Of a DNA stretch of 26,183 bases, positions 1-7,496 are shown piece after piece; the stretch's first letter is position 1, and each line of letters opens with the position of its first letter. The position numbers and the translations under genes are program-made. The DNA is taken from assembly GCA_034432095.1 (NCBI GenBank), contig DAOUCV010000085.1, positions 1 to 26,183 of the forward strand, read 5' to 3'. The notes below the pieces were generated by a model. That model was given only the letters and a program-made list of their open reading frames with translations. It had not been told where the DNA came from and searched no databases. Source of the DNA: DAOUCV01 sp034432095. GTDB lineage: Bacteria > Chloroflexota > Dehalococcoidia > Dehalococcoidales > UBA2162.

Positions 1-29
1 ACCCCCGGCTGTACATAAGACTGCATCGA

Positions 30-48
30 ACCGGGGCACGACCCCGGT
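30..48. other. GC-rich inverted repeat near left edge
   Basis: ACCGGGG (30-36) and CCCCGGT (42-48) form a perfect 7-bp stem around a 5-nt loop (CACGA). It lies beyond the 3' end of rsmI, near the window edge. It may serve as the 3' hairpin of a gene to the left or of rsmI, but no U-tract follows directly on either strand, so intrinsic terminator function is uncertain. Confidence 0.4.
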
Positions 49-101
49 AGAGAGGGGGTTCATTTTTCTATCGGACTTCATAATCATTCCCCCTTACCCC
101 A

Positions 102-119
102 AGTTTTCTAAGGAAAACT
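102..119 (-). terminator. Weak hairpin downstream of rsmI
   Basis: AGTTTTC (102-108) and GAAAACT (113-119) make a perfect 7-bp stem with a 4-nt loop, 15 nt beyond the rsmI stop codon. The stem is AT-rich and no run of U follows on the minus strand. It could be a weak terminator or a 3'-end stabiliser for rsmI mRNA. Confidence 0.3.
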
Positions 120-133
120 ATTATAACCAAAAT

Positions 134-949
134 TTAACCTTGCTTCAGCCAGGCACGATATAGCTCTTTCTTTGGAAGTCCGGATTCTTTGGCTACTTGA
201 GTTATCGCTTCTTTAGCGGTTACTCCGGAGAGACGCATCTCGTGTAACCGCCTCTCCATACCTTCCGTCAATCGAGGTTTGTCCCTCTCCGTCTTGCCTT
301 CAACGACCAGGGTAAACTCACCCCTGGGCTCAGTGAAGTGCTCTATAGCCTGGCTAATTCTTCCCCGGAAGACTTCTTCATGAACCTTGGTAAGCTCACG
401 GCAAACAGCTATTCCTCTATCGCCAAGTATAAGGAGCATATCCCTTAAGGTAGCCAGCAGCCGATGGGGAGCCTCCAGAACGATGATGGTGCCGGGTTCA
501 TTGGCTATGGATGCCAGAATGTTCCGCCTGCTGCTGGCCTTACGGGGTAGAAAGCCCAGGTAGGTGAACCTGTCTGGGGCCAGCCCGGAGATAGTAAGTG
601 CGGTAATAACAACGGAAGGCCCGGGGATGGGGACAACCGGGATGCCCTTCCGGTTGGCCGCCTTAACCAGTTCGTAACCGGGGTCAGACACGCCGGGTGT
701 TCCTGCCTCAGAGACCAGGGCTACATCTCCTTCTTCAAGGCGACTCAGGATGTAATCCAGCTTAGCCCGCTTGTTATGTTCGTGATAACTCGTCATCGGT
801 GTCTTAATATCATAGGTAGTAAGAAGGCGCTTTGTTTTGCGGGTATCTTCGGCCGCAATAAGCTTGACTTCACGCAGGATTCGAAGAGCACGGAGGGAAA
901 TATCCTCCAGATTACCGATGGGAGTTGCCACGACATAGAGAGTGGCCAT
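134..949 (-). CDS. rsmI: 16S rRNA (cytidine1402-2'-O)-methyltransferase RsmI
   Basis: RsmI uses S-adenosylmethionine to 2'-O-methylate C1402 in the decoding centre of 16S rRNA, in the cytoplasm. The 271-residue length is typical. Family signatures are visible in order: VATPIGNL (7-14), EDTR (34-37), EAGTPGVSDPG (81-91, the SAM-pocket region of the tetrapyrrole-methylase fold), PIPGPSV (107-113) and GFLPRK (132-137). A short basic tail (about 235-271) resembles the usual C-terminal extension. The ATG start has a GAGGAA Shine-Dalgarno (955-960) at good spacing and a consensus-like promoter just upstream. The gene stands alone and diverges from guaB3. Identification rests on strong motif matches. 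Confidence 0.95.
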   Translation of the reverse strand: MATLYVVATPIGNLEDISLRALRILREVKLIAAEDTRKTKRLLTTYDIKTPMTSYHEHNKRAKLDYILSRLEEGDVALVSEAGTPGVSDPGYELVKAANRKGIPVVPIPGPSVVITALTISGLAPDRFTYLGFLPRKASSRRNILASIANEPGTIIVLEAPHRLLATLRDMLLILGDRGIAVCRELTKVHEEVFRGRISQAIEHFTEPRGEFTLVVEGKTERDKPRLTEGMERRLHEMRLSGVTAKEAITQVAKESGLPKKELYRAWLKQG

Positions 950-969
950 TACTATTCCTCAATTTAGTT

Positions 970-998
970 ATTATAACCTACCCTTCTCCACTCGTCCA
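970..998 (-). promoter_or_regulatory. Sigma70-type promoter for rsmI
   Basis: On the minus strand, TGGACG (993-998) is separated by 17 nt from a perfect TATAAT (970-975). Transcription would begin near 963, giving a leader of about 14 nt before the rsmI ATG. It is divergent to, and about 70 bp from, the guaB3 promoter. Confidence 0.6.
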
Positions 999-1064
999 TA
1001 GAGATTATTCATCAACCTCTCCCTTTTTATCCTGCTTTCCTTAATAAATAAGGCCCAAGGTTCC

Positions 1065-1094
1065 TTGACTTTGTATCCCTGCCTTTGCTATAGT
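1065..1094 (+). promoter_or_regulatory. Sigma70-type promoter for guaB3
   Basis: TTGACT (1065-1070), an 18-nt spacer and TATAGT (1089-1094) predict a start near 1100, about 17 nt before the ATG. The ribosome site AAGGAG (1106-1111) falls within this short leader. Confidence 0.65.
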
Positions 1095-1117
1095 TAGAAT
1101 TTATAAAGGAGAACGAG

Positions 1118-2263
1118 ATGGCTACTCCTAGAGTTAGGGTTAAACAATTGAGGCGTTCCTACGGTTTTGATGAAGTTGCCATCGTGCCGGGAGATGTAAC
1201 CATCAATCCCGAACAGACTAACATTGATTTCAAGATAGGGGATTTCACCTTTAGCATTCCTATCTTAGCCGCCGCTATGGATGCCGTGGTTGATGTCAAT
1301 TTTGCCATCCAGTTGAGCAAGCTGGGCGGGCTTGCTGTACTCCATCTGGAAGGAGTGCAGACCCGTTACGACAATCCTGAAGAGGTGCTGGCTGAAATTG
1401 CTCAGGCGTCTGATGACGAAGTTACTCCGCTGCTCCAGAAAATCTATTCCCAGCCGATTAAAGAAAAACTCATCGGCGAACGGATAGAGGCAATAAAAAA
1501 GGCGGGGGCAATATGTGCTGTTTCAACACTACCAGCCAATACCAAACGCTTCGCTCCAATAGTTGCTGAAGCTAAGGCTGATATTCTCGCTGTGCTGTCC
1601 ACCGTTACCACTGCCTGCCATATATCAAAGAGTATTCGCGGGCTTATTTTCCCCGAGCTTATTAAATCAATACCAATGCCGGTTATTGTCGGTAACTGCG
1701 TAAGCTACAGTGCCTGTCTGGAACTGATGAGAACGGGGATCTCGGGAGTTCTGGTTGGCGTTGGCCCCGGAGCTGAATGTACCACCAGGGAGGTTCTCGG
1801 CATCGGTGTCCCCCAGATAACAGCGACTATGGACTGTGCTGCTGCCAGAGACCAGTACCAAAAGGAGTCGGGGCGGTACGTGCCAATAATTACCGATGGT
1901 GGGATTCGCAAAGGCGGTGACCTGTGTAAGGCAATTGCGGCTGGCGCTGATGCGGTAATGCTGGGCGCCCTTTTTGCTCAGGCTAAAGAGGCGCCAGGAC
2001 ACGGCTATAACTGGGGCATGTCCAACCCGCATCCCGCCCTCCCCAGGGGAACAAGGATAAAAGTCGGCACTACGGGCACACTGGAGCAAATCCTCTTCGG
2101 TCCGACCTCACGCACGGATGGCAGTCAGAATCTCGTCGGGGCTCTCCGCACGGCAATGGGAGTTTGCGGCGCCTTCAATATTCGTGAGATGCACAAGGCA
2201 GAGATGGTGATTGCTCCAGCTATTACCACTGAAGGCAAGTCCTGGCAGCTAGCCCAGTCCTAG
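1118..2263 (+). CDS. guaB3: GuaB3 family IMP dehydrogenase-related protein
   Basis: This 381-residue (beta/alpha)8-barrel protein is related to IMP dehydrogenase, which oxidises IMP to XMP with NAD+ in guanine nucleotide synthesis. It lacks the CBS pair inserted in ordinary GuaB (about 490 residues), as the GuaB3 subfamily of actinobacteria and cyanobacteria does. The catalytic-cysteine loop is present as PGAECTTREVLGIG, with Cys221. The phosphate-binding strand region shows ITDGGIRKGGDLCKAIAAGA (258-277), followed by an ALPRGT motif and a GGLR-like GALRTAMG segment typical of GuaB3. The ATG has AAGGAG at 6 nt spacing. It converges with the 257-residue gene. Whether it is a true IMPDH, a reductase or a regulator cannot be told from sequence; a full-length guaB may exist elsewhere. 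Confidence 0.85.
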   Translation: MATPRVRVKQLRRSYGFDEVAIVPGDVTINPEQTNIDFKIGDFTFSIPILAAAMDAVVDVNFAIQLSKLGGLAVLHLEGVQTRYDNPEEVLAEIAQASDDEVTPLLQKIYSQPIKEKLIGERIEAIKKAGAICAVSTLPANTKRFAPIVAEAKADILAVLSTVTTACHISKSIRGLIFPELIKSIPMPVIVGNCVSYSACLELMRTGISGVLVGVGPGAECTTREVLGIGVPQITATMDCAAARDQYQKESGRYVPIITDGGIRKGGDLCKAIAAGADAVMLGALFAQAKEAPGHGYNWGMSNPHPALPRGTRIKVGTTGTLEQILFGPTSRTDGSQNLVGALRTAMGVCGAFNIREMHKAEMVIAPAITTEGKSWQLAQS

Positions 2264-2288
2264 CCTGATGGCCGTCCTCACAACTGGA

Positions 2289-3062
2289 CTACTCTTCTTC
2301 CTCTTGCGGGACAGTTATATCTGGCTCCCCACGAATACGAGGCAGAAAAGCCTCTACCTTTTCCCGCCGGCGGGGCAAAGAGAACTCGAGTTTATCAATC
2401 ACCCGACGTATTCTGTTCAGGCTGTCTTGAGGTTGCTCAGGACTTACTTCTACCACCACACCGCTAACTCCCGCTTCCCACAGCGCCTGAAGCTCACCGC
2501 CAGTCACCTTGACTGATATAGAGGCGAGCAGGGGCTTGGTCAGTAGATCAGCGAAGCGCTGAAAGAGCATAAGATGCTTCCAGGTAAGGGAATGCTTCTC
2601 TTCAACAGCCACAAGCACAGCATCTACTGGCAGTTCATTGACGGCTCTTAACAGTCCTTCGCCAAGTGATGTCTCTATCTCTAAGATTCGGCCGGCCTCT
2701 CTGTTTTCGATTAGCGCCAGGGGGGTGTCGGTAGCAGAGAAGACGATGAAATCACAGCCAGCCTTGCTGAGCTGTTTTATTCCTTCCCAGCCGCTACTCC
2801 CTAGCCGCCCACCCCAGGGAATATCCGGCAGAGCTTGAGAGAGCTTTTGCAGGACTTCGGTGCCGGTATCTAGCTTGGAGATGAAAAGTATGCCAGCATC
2901 AGCCCCATCCAGATAGCCAGTCACACTCTCAGCACTTTCCTGAGCTAAGCTGGCGATAAGCTGTATTTTCGGCTTGGGTGAGGCTGGCTCTCTCACCCGG
3001 AACCCAATAGGCTGAGTCTCACCTCGGGAAAGTCGGTTTAACTTGTCGATAAACTTACTCAT
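2289..3062 (-). CDS. Uncharacterised 257-residue protein, barrel-like, possibly Chloroflexota-specific
   Basis: I do not recognise a named family. The protein is soluble, with no signal peptide or membrane segment. It shows alternating hydrophobic beta strands and amphipathic helices (for example AGILFISKL, CDFIVFSATD, DAVLVAVEE, GVSGVVVEV), which suggests a (beta/alpha)-barrel-like fold. A glycine-rich stretch WGGRLGSSGWEG lies near residues 83-94. The C-terminus is charged and ends in four glutamates. The ATG has GGAGAG (3066-3071) at good spacing. It lies 32 nt downstream of the class V aminotransferase on the same strand, so the two are probably co-transcribed. It converges on guaB3 with a 25-nt gap. 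Function is unknown; a degenerate TIM-barrel enzyme is one possibility. Confidence 0.75.
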   Translation of the reverse strand: MSKFIDKLNRLSRGETQPIGFRVREPASPKPKIQLIASLAQESAESVTGYLDGADAGILFISKLDTGTEVLQKLSQALPDIPWGGRLGSSGWEGIKQLSKAGCDFIVFSATDTPLALIENREAGRILEIETSLGEGLLRAVNELPVDAVLVAVEEKHSLTWKHLMLFQRFADLLTKPLLASISVKVTGGELQALWEAGVSGVVVEVSPEQPQDSLNRIRRVIDKLEFSLPRRREKVEAFLPRIRGEPDITVPQEEEE

Positions 3063-3094
3063 TGTCTCTCCAGTCTCGTTCAGTATTTGGGTCC

Positions 3095-4282
3095 TTATTC
3101 CTTTCTCAGGGCCTGGATGGCAGCAGCTACCCCTATCCCTGGCTCCACCCTGTAACCTTCCGCTGACAGCAGTTTTTCCAGGCTGGAAAGGAGGAGGAGC
3201 ACATTCTCGGCGGTTGAAGAATACCCCATCAGTCCGATGCGCCAGACCCGTCCCTTCAAAGGACCCAGACCACCACCAATCTCGATATTGAATTCATTGA
3301 GGAGCCCCCGTCTCACTCGAAGGTCATCAACCCCGGAAGGGATACGCACCGTGGTTAGCATACTGAGGCGGTGACCTTCCTGAGCGTGTAGTTCCAGCCC
3401 CATAGCCTCTAATCCTGCCTTGAGGGCCTGACCATTCTTCAGGTGGCGCTGAATACGTTTTTCCAGACCTTCCTCAATAACTAATATTAGTGCCTGGTAA
3501 AAGGCATAAATCATGGATATCGGGGCGGTGTGATGGTAGAACCTATCGGAAGACCAGTAGGTAGAAAGGAGTGCGAGGTCGAGGTACCAGCTTGGCACCT
3601 TGCTCCGGCGAGCGCGGAGGGTAGCCAGCGCCCTTTCGTTAGCGGTAAAGGGAGCCAGTCCCGGTGGGCAACTCAGGCACTTCTGAGTCCCGCTGTAACA
3701 GATGTCTATCCCCCAGTCGTCTACAGCTACCTCGTGCCCGGCTAAGGAAGTAACGGTATCGACCAGGAAGAGGGCTTCATATTGTTTGGCCAGTCGAGAA
3801 GCTTCCTTAAGGGGCTGCAAGACTCCCGTGGAGGTCTCGGCGTGAACCAGGGCGATGAGCTTAACCCGCTTTTCAGCTTTGAGGGCGGCTTCAATAGCCT
3901 CTGCTTCCACGATTCGTCCCCACTCTGCCGGCACCTGAACCACCCTGGCACCGCATCGTAGTGCGTTATCCACCATCCGTTCTCCGAAGAGACCGTTGAC
4001 ACCAATGACGGCGACATCTCCCGGCTCCAGAAAATTACAGAAGCTCGTCTCCATACCGGCTGACCCCGTTCCTGAGATGGGGAAGGTTAGTTGATTGTTG
4101 GTGCGGAATAGGGTACGGAGGAGTGTCACCACGTCTTCCATAACCGTGATAAAATACGGGTCTAAATGCCCTACTAAGGGTGCTAGCATAGCCATCTGGA
4201 CACGGGGGTGGATGTTGCTTGGGCCCGGCCCCATAAGAATGCGGTTTGGCGGTTTCAGTTCACGATAGGTAACGTCGGGCAT
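3095..4282 (-). CDS. Class V aminotransferase, alanine-glyoxylate/serine-pyruvate type
   Basis: This PLP enzyme of fold type I probably transfers an amino group between small amino acids (alanine or serine) and glyoxylate or pyruvate. Its 395 residues fit the AGXT/SPT subgroup. The N-terminus has the hallmark LMGPGPSNIHPRV (16-28) followed by VGHLDP. SGTGSAGMETS (70-80) is the PLP-phosphate loop. HAETSTG (147-153) and the VDTVTSL strand (174-180) precede YSGTQKCL, in which Lys201 is the Schiff-base lysine. GGGLGPLKGRVWRIG (336-350) binds the substrate carboxylate. The ATG has a strong AAGGAGGT site (4291-4298) 8 nt upstream. It precedes the 257-residue gene on the same strand. It is distinct from the serA-linked class V enzyme at 11124. 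Exact substrate pair is unknown. Confidence 0.85.
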   Translation of the reverse strand: MPDVTYRELKPPNRILMGPGPSNIHPRVQMAMLAPLVGHLDPYFITVMEDVVTLLRTLFRTNNQLTFPISGTGSAGMETSFCNFLEPGDVAVIGVNGLFGERMVDNALRCGARVVQVPAEWGRIVEAEAIEAALKAEKRVKLIALVHAETSTGVLQPLKEASRLAKQYEALFLVDTVTSLAGHEVAVDDWGIDICYSGTQKCLSCPPGLAPFTANERALATLRARRSKVPSWYLDLALLSTYWSSDRFYHHTAPISMIYAFYQALILVIEEGLEKRIQRHLKNGQALKAGLEAMGLELHAQEGHRLSMLTTVRIPSGVDDLRVRRGLLNEFNIEIGGGLGPLKGRVWRIGLMGYSSTAENVLLLLSSLEKLLSAEGYRVEPGIGVAAAIQALRKE

Positions 4283-4375
4283 AGAAGTCTACCTCCTTCT
4301 CAACCAAGAAACGCTCTTAACTTAAGATGTCGCTGATGAGTTTCTTTTGTAGGTGCTCTTTGAACCATCACGGGC

Positions 4376-4450
4376 TGGAGCCAGCGAAGAGAGTCGAACT
4401 CTTGACCGACGGTTTACGAAACCGCTGCTCTACCACTGAGCTACGCTGGC
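4376..4450 (-). tRNA. tRNA-Thr(CGU)
   Basis: The minus strand folds into a full 75-nt cloverleaf with genome-encoded CCA (4376-4378). The acceptor stem is GCCAGCG/CGCTGGC, the D-arm GCTC/GAGC and the T-arm AAGAG/CTCTT with loop TTCGACT. The anticodon stem is GCGGT/ACCGT with a terminal G-U pair, and its loop TTCGTAA gives anticodon CGU, reading threonine codon ACG. The discriminator base is U, where A is common in bacterial tRNA-Thr. No strong terminator separates it from the aminotransferase gene 93 nt downstream, so read-through is possible. Confidence 0.96.
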
Positions 4451-4461
4451 TTTGCTTAAGT

Positions 4462-4470
4462 AGTATAGCA
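4462..4470 (-). promoter_or_regulatory. Extended -10 promoter for tRNA-Thr
   Basis: The minus strand reads TGCTATACT: a TG dinucleotide one base before TATACT (4462-4467), an extended -10 element. Transcription would start a few nucleotides before the tRNA 5' end at 4450. No clear -35 box is seen. Confidence 0.5.
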
Positions 4471-4608
4471 TAAAACTCAATAGTCGATAAAAGCTTTAGG
4501 TTCGAAGATTTTGGATTTTAATGAAATCTTAACACGATTTTTATGAGCGTATTAATTTTGCCCGCCTAAACTGGAAGCATAAGTGTGGAGAACTTGAGAG
4601 GAGGAAAG

Positions 4609-4806
4609 ATGATTAAGACTGTTATTAGGTGTCCCAACAATATGGTTATGGTATTTGATGAGAAGGGAGAACAAATCCCTGAATATCAGGGGCAGTATCA
4701 GGAAGTAAAGGAAAACATTTTGAAGGCTGCCCCACCGACCGCAGTATTTGGTTATCTCACCGATTTCAAGCCTCAATTACGAGAAATGCCAAAAGAGGAG
4801 TGGTAA
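4609..4806 (+). CDS. Small conserved-looking 65-residue protein
   Basis: The ATG at 4609 is preceded by AGGAGG (4599-4604), which favours it over the in-frame GTG at 4585. The product begins MIKTVIRCPNNMVMVFDEKG and ends in MPKEEW. It is soluble and mixed-charge, with a short beta-rich N-terminus and an amphipathic middle (YQEVKENIL). It has one cysteine and no signal peptide or membrane span. I do not recognise a characterised family. The strong ribosome site and normal codon usage support a real gene, although it is short. It lies between the divergent tRNA gene and the CheR signalling operon; the gap of about 140 nt to the cheR promoter makes separate transcription likely. Function unknown. 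Confidence 0.7.
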   Translation: MIKTVIRCPNNMVMVFDEKGEQIPEYQGQYQEVKENILKAAPPTAVFGYLTDFKPQLREMPKEEW

Positions 4807-4944
4807 TCACCGAGGTAGCACATCAGGATAAGCCGTATCACCGCTAAACGTGTCCTGTAGGCTGACTGCCTTACCCGACCGGCGCGGCGAAACCCGGCTC
4901 TATCAATCTCTAGGGCATTCTCGCGCCCCTGCTTGTCGTCAGAC

Positions 4945-4973
4945 TTGACTATTATCTTCCTATCTAATACAAT
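4945..4973 (+). promoter_or_regulatory. Promoter P1 of the cheR operon
   Basis: TTGACT (4945-4950), exactly 17 nt, then TACAAT (4968-4973): 5/6 matches in each box. The predicted start is near 4980. Confidence 0.65.
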
Positions 4974-4984
4974 AAAAGTGCCTG

Positions 4985-5014
4985 TTGGCAATTTTATTGC
5001 TTTTATGGTACAAT
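4985..5014 (+). promoter_or_regulatory. Promoter P2 of the cheR operon
   Basis: TTGGCA (4985-4990), an 18-nt spacer and TACAAT (5009-5014) form a second promoter 40 nt after P1. The predicted start is near 5021, followed by a GGGAGG ribosome site (5034-5039). P2 overlaps the extreme 5' end of the longest cheR reading frame, which argues that translation begins further downstream. Confidence 0.55.
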
Positions 5015-5905
5015 TGGCACAAAGACTGGTCTCGGGAGGTCTGCGGGCTTACGCTAAGCGGGATTGATAAAAACGATACTATAACTCTCGATTTACTTCT
5101 GGAGAAGGTGTATCGGGACGGAGGTTATGATTTCCGTGAGTACAGACGTGCCACGGTAGTCCGACGTCTGGAAAGGAGACTGCACGCTACCGGGACGAAG
5201 ACCTATCAGAATTACATGCTGTTTCTGGACGCCCACCCTGAAGAGTACCGGCGGCTTGCTGAAGACCTTACCATAAAGACGAGTGGTTTCTTCAGAAACC
5301 CGTATACTTTTCAGCAGGTAAGCAGGCTGGTGTTAACTGAGCTGATAGACTACAAAGAAAGGCGGGGTGAGCTCCGATTGAGGGTGTGGAGTGCTGCCTG
5401 TGCTCGGGGTGAAGAGCCCTACTCTATAGCTATCCTGCTTAGCGAATTCCTGGGGCATAACTTAGCGGAATTCGATATTCTAGTCTATGCCACCGATATC
5501 AGCCAGGAAGCTCTGGACGGGGCACAGGCAGGAGTATACTCAGCCAAGGAAGTAGCGAGTCTCATGGCTCCCTTACAAGAAAAGTACCTCAGTCACTATG
5601 GCGAATCCTATAGGGTGCGCAATAACATCAGGCGGATGCTGCGCTTTTCTTACTTTGACCTGACTTCAACCATAAAGCCACCCTTCTTGGACCTGGACTG
5701 CATATTCTGCTGCAATGTCCTGATATACCTAACGACTAAGCTCCAGGAGAGAGTGCTGAGTATGCTTTATAACTCACTGGCTACCCCCGGCTACCTGATT
5801 CTGGGCGAAGCTGAGACCCTGCCAAATAGTCTGCATGAGAAGCTGGAATGCCTTGATAGCAAGGCAAGGGTATATAAAAAGAGTGAGGGGGGTAATTGTG
5901 GCTAA
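4985..5905 (+). CDS. cheR: CheR-type SAM-dependent protein methyltransferase
   Basis: CheR methylates glutamate side chains of chemoreceptors in the cytoplasm. From the TTG at 4985 the frame is 306 residues; homology to the CheR N-domain begins only near residue 33 (TLDLLLEKVYRDGGYDF). The all-alpha N-domain includes IKTSGFFRNPYTF (97-109), like the FFRDP motif of CheR proteins from CheB/CheR fusions. The SAM domain shows VWSAACARGEEPYS (134-147) and YATDIS (168-173). FCCNVLIYL (241-249) has Cys243 where Arg is usual (CRNVLIYF). The first 20 or so residues are doubtful because promoter P2 overlies them; no ATG, GTG or TTG lies between the GGGAGG at 5034-5039 and the domain, and the next is GTG at 5108, inside it. 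It overlaps the kinase gene by 8 nt. No CheB or receptor is in the window. Confidence 0.85.
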   Translation: MAILLLLWYNWHKDWSREVCGLTLSGIDKNDTITLDLLLEKVYRDGGYDFREYRRATVVRRLERRLHATGTKTYQNYMLFLDAHPEEYRRLAEDLTIKTSGFFRNPYTFQQVSRLVLTELIDYKERRGELRLRVWSAACARGEEPYSIAILLSEFLGHNLAEFDILVYATDISQEALDGAQAGVYSAKEVASLMAPLQEKYLSHYGESYRVRNNIRRMLRFSYFDLTSTIKPPFLDLDCIFCCNVLIYLTTKLQERVLSMLYNSLATPGYLILGEAETLPNSLHEKLECLDSKARVYKKSEGGNCG

Positions 5906-7496
5906 GAAAAGGTATAACACAACTTCCCCGGGCATCACCGGACGCAAAGGGAAAGATGAGTACAAGACCATTATCCAGGCAGCTATGGATGGATTTTGGC
6001 TCCTGGACATGGAAGGACGTTTCTTGGATGTGAATGATGCCTATTGTCGGCTCATCGGCTACAGCCGTGATGAACTGCTAAAAATGAGCATCCCGGATAT
6101 TGAGGCGATTGAGACGCCAAAAGAAACCGCCGCCCGCATTGCCAGGATAAAAGAGGTTGGCGGAGACCACTTTGAGACCCGCCACAGACGTAAGGATGGC
6201 AGAATCATTGATGTTGAGGTTAGCGTTAACTATATTGATGTTGATGGGGGGAGGATGTTTGTCTTCGCCCGTGACATCAGCGAGCGCAAACAGGCGGAGG
6301 AGCTATACCAGACTCTGGCTAAAAGCTCACCGGTTGGCGTCTATATTTTCCAGGACGGTAAGTTCTGCTTTGTTAATCCCCAGTTTTCGAAATTAACTGG
6401 CTATAGCGAAGATGCACTATTAAATATGGCCCCTTGGCAGCTCGTCTATCCTGAAGATAGGGCAAGAGCCAGGGGAAATGCAATACAGATGTTAAAGGGA
6501 AACCTCACTTCCCCTTACCAGTTCAGGGTCATTCATCAAGGTGGTGAGATTCATTGGGCTATGGAGACAGTTAGTTCTATTCACTATAAAGGGAAACGGG
6601 CGACTCTGGGCAACTTCATGGACATCACCGAACAAAAGCGGATGGAGCAGGAGCTTCAGCAAAAGAACGAACAATTGGATGCCCAGAATGAGGAGCTTCA
6701 ATCTCAGGCTGAGGAATTGATGGCGCAGCGGCAGGAACTCATCGAAAAGACCAGGGAGGTAGAGAGGGCAACTCGACTAAAGTCTGAATTCCTGGCTAAT
6801 ATGTCTCACGAGTTGCGAACTCCTCTGAATGTCATTATCGGCTTTTCTCAACTGATGGTAGACGAAGTGCCGGGAAAGATTAACGAGGAGCAGAGACAGT
6901 GCCTTAACGATATCCTGACCAGCAGTCAGCACCTGCTGAACTTAATTAACGGAGTTCTCGACCTGTCCAGGATAGAATCCGGGAAGGTAGAACTGAAGCC
7001 GGAAAACGTAGCCCTGGCCGAGGTAATAGCGTCATTAACCAGGACTATGACACCGATATTGGTGCCGAGGACGCAGAGCCTTGATGTTGAGATAGAAGAG
7101 GGGCTACCCCCGGTCTATGCCGATGAAGGCAAACTAGCCCAGGTGCTGCTTAATCTGGTGGACAATGCGTCCAAGTTTACTCCGGATGGAGGCATGCTGA
7201 AGGTTAGGGCAGTCAGACAGGATGACTGGTGTCAGGTGAGCGTGATTGACAATGGCATCGGCATCAAGGACGAGGACCAGGAACGGATATTTGAGCCCTT
7301 CACCCGGCTGGAAGACCCTCTCATTAAAGACAGGGGTGGGACCGGGCTCGGGCTGGCGCTGGTAAAACAGGTTGTTGAAAGGTATGGCGGGCGAATCTGG
7401 GTGGAGAGCGAATATGGAAAGGGAAGTTGTTTTACCTTTACCCTTCCCCTGGCAACCGGCGATAAGAAAAATCCGGAGAAGGAAACCAAGCCATGA
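5898..7496 (+). CDS. Soluble double-PAS hybrid-free histidine kinase
   Basis: This 532-residue cytoplasmic sensor kinase has no membrane span. PAS domain 1 (about 21-131) includes DGFWLLDMEGRFLDVN. PAS domain 2 (about 134-247) ends in the PAC-like FMDITEQKRMEQ. A heptad-rich coiled coil (about 245-299) follows. The HisKA box MSHELRTPLN carries the phospho-acceptor His304. The HATPase domain has the N box LNLVDNASKF (Asn423), G1 DNGIGI (Asp451) and G2 GGTGLGL (480-486), all intact. I chose the GTG at 5898, 5 nt after a G-rich ribosome site (GAGGGGGG, 5885-5892), because the upstream ATG at 5835 lies deep in cheR. It overlaps cheR by 8 nt and the next gene by ATGA, so translation is probably coupled. 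The signal sensed by the PAS domains is unknown. Confidence 0.92.
   Translation: MAKKRYNTTSPGITGRKGKDEYKTIIQAAMDGFWLLDMEGRFLDVNDAYCRLIGYSRDELLKMSIPDIEAIETPKETAARIARIKEVGGDHFETRHRRKDGRIIDVEVSVNYIDVDGGRMFVFARDISERKQAEELYQTLAKSSPVGVYIFQDGKFCFVNPQFSKLTGYSEDALLNMAPWQLVYPEDRARARGNAIQMLKGNLTSPYQFRVIHQGGEIHWAMETVSSIHYKGKRATLGNFMDITEQKRMEQELQQKNEQLDAQNEELQSQAEELMAQRQELIEKTREVERATRLKSEFLANMSHELRTPLNVIIGFSQLMVDEVPGKINEEQRQCLNDILTSSQHLLNLINGVLDLSRIESGKVELKPENVALAEVIASLTRTMTPILVPRTQSLDVEIEEGLPPVYADEGKLAQVLLNLVDNASKFTPDGGMLKVRAVRQDDWCQVSVIDNGIGIKDEDQERIFEPFTRLEDPLIKDRGGTGLGLALVKQVVERYGGRIWVESEYGKGSCFTFTLPLATGDKKNPEKETKP

Noticed and set aside
1667..2089. Antisense open frame within guaB3
   Set aside because: It lies wholly within a strongly supported gene, has no recognisable domain and no good ribosome site.
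4807..4944. Structured RNA or riboswitch between the small protein gene and cheR
   Set aside because: GC-rich pieces such as CCGGCGCGGCG could pair, but I recognise no known aptamer motif and no clear terminator.
5835..5897. Upstream ATG for the histidine kinase
   Set aside because: It would overlap cheR by 71 nt and lacks a ribosome site; the GTG at 5898 follows a G-rich site and gives a normal N-terminus.
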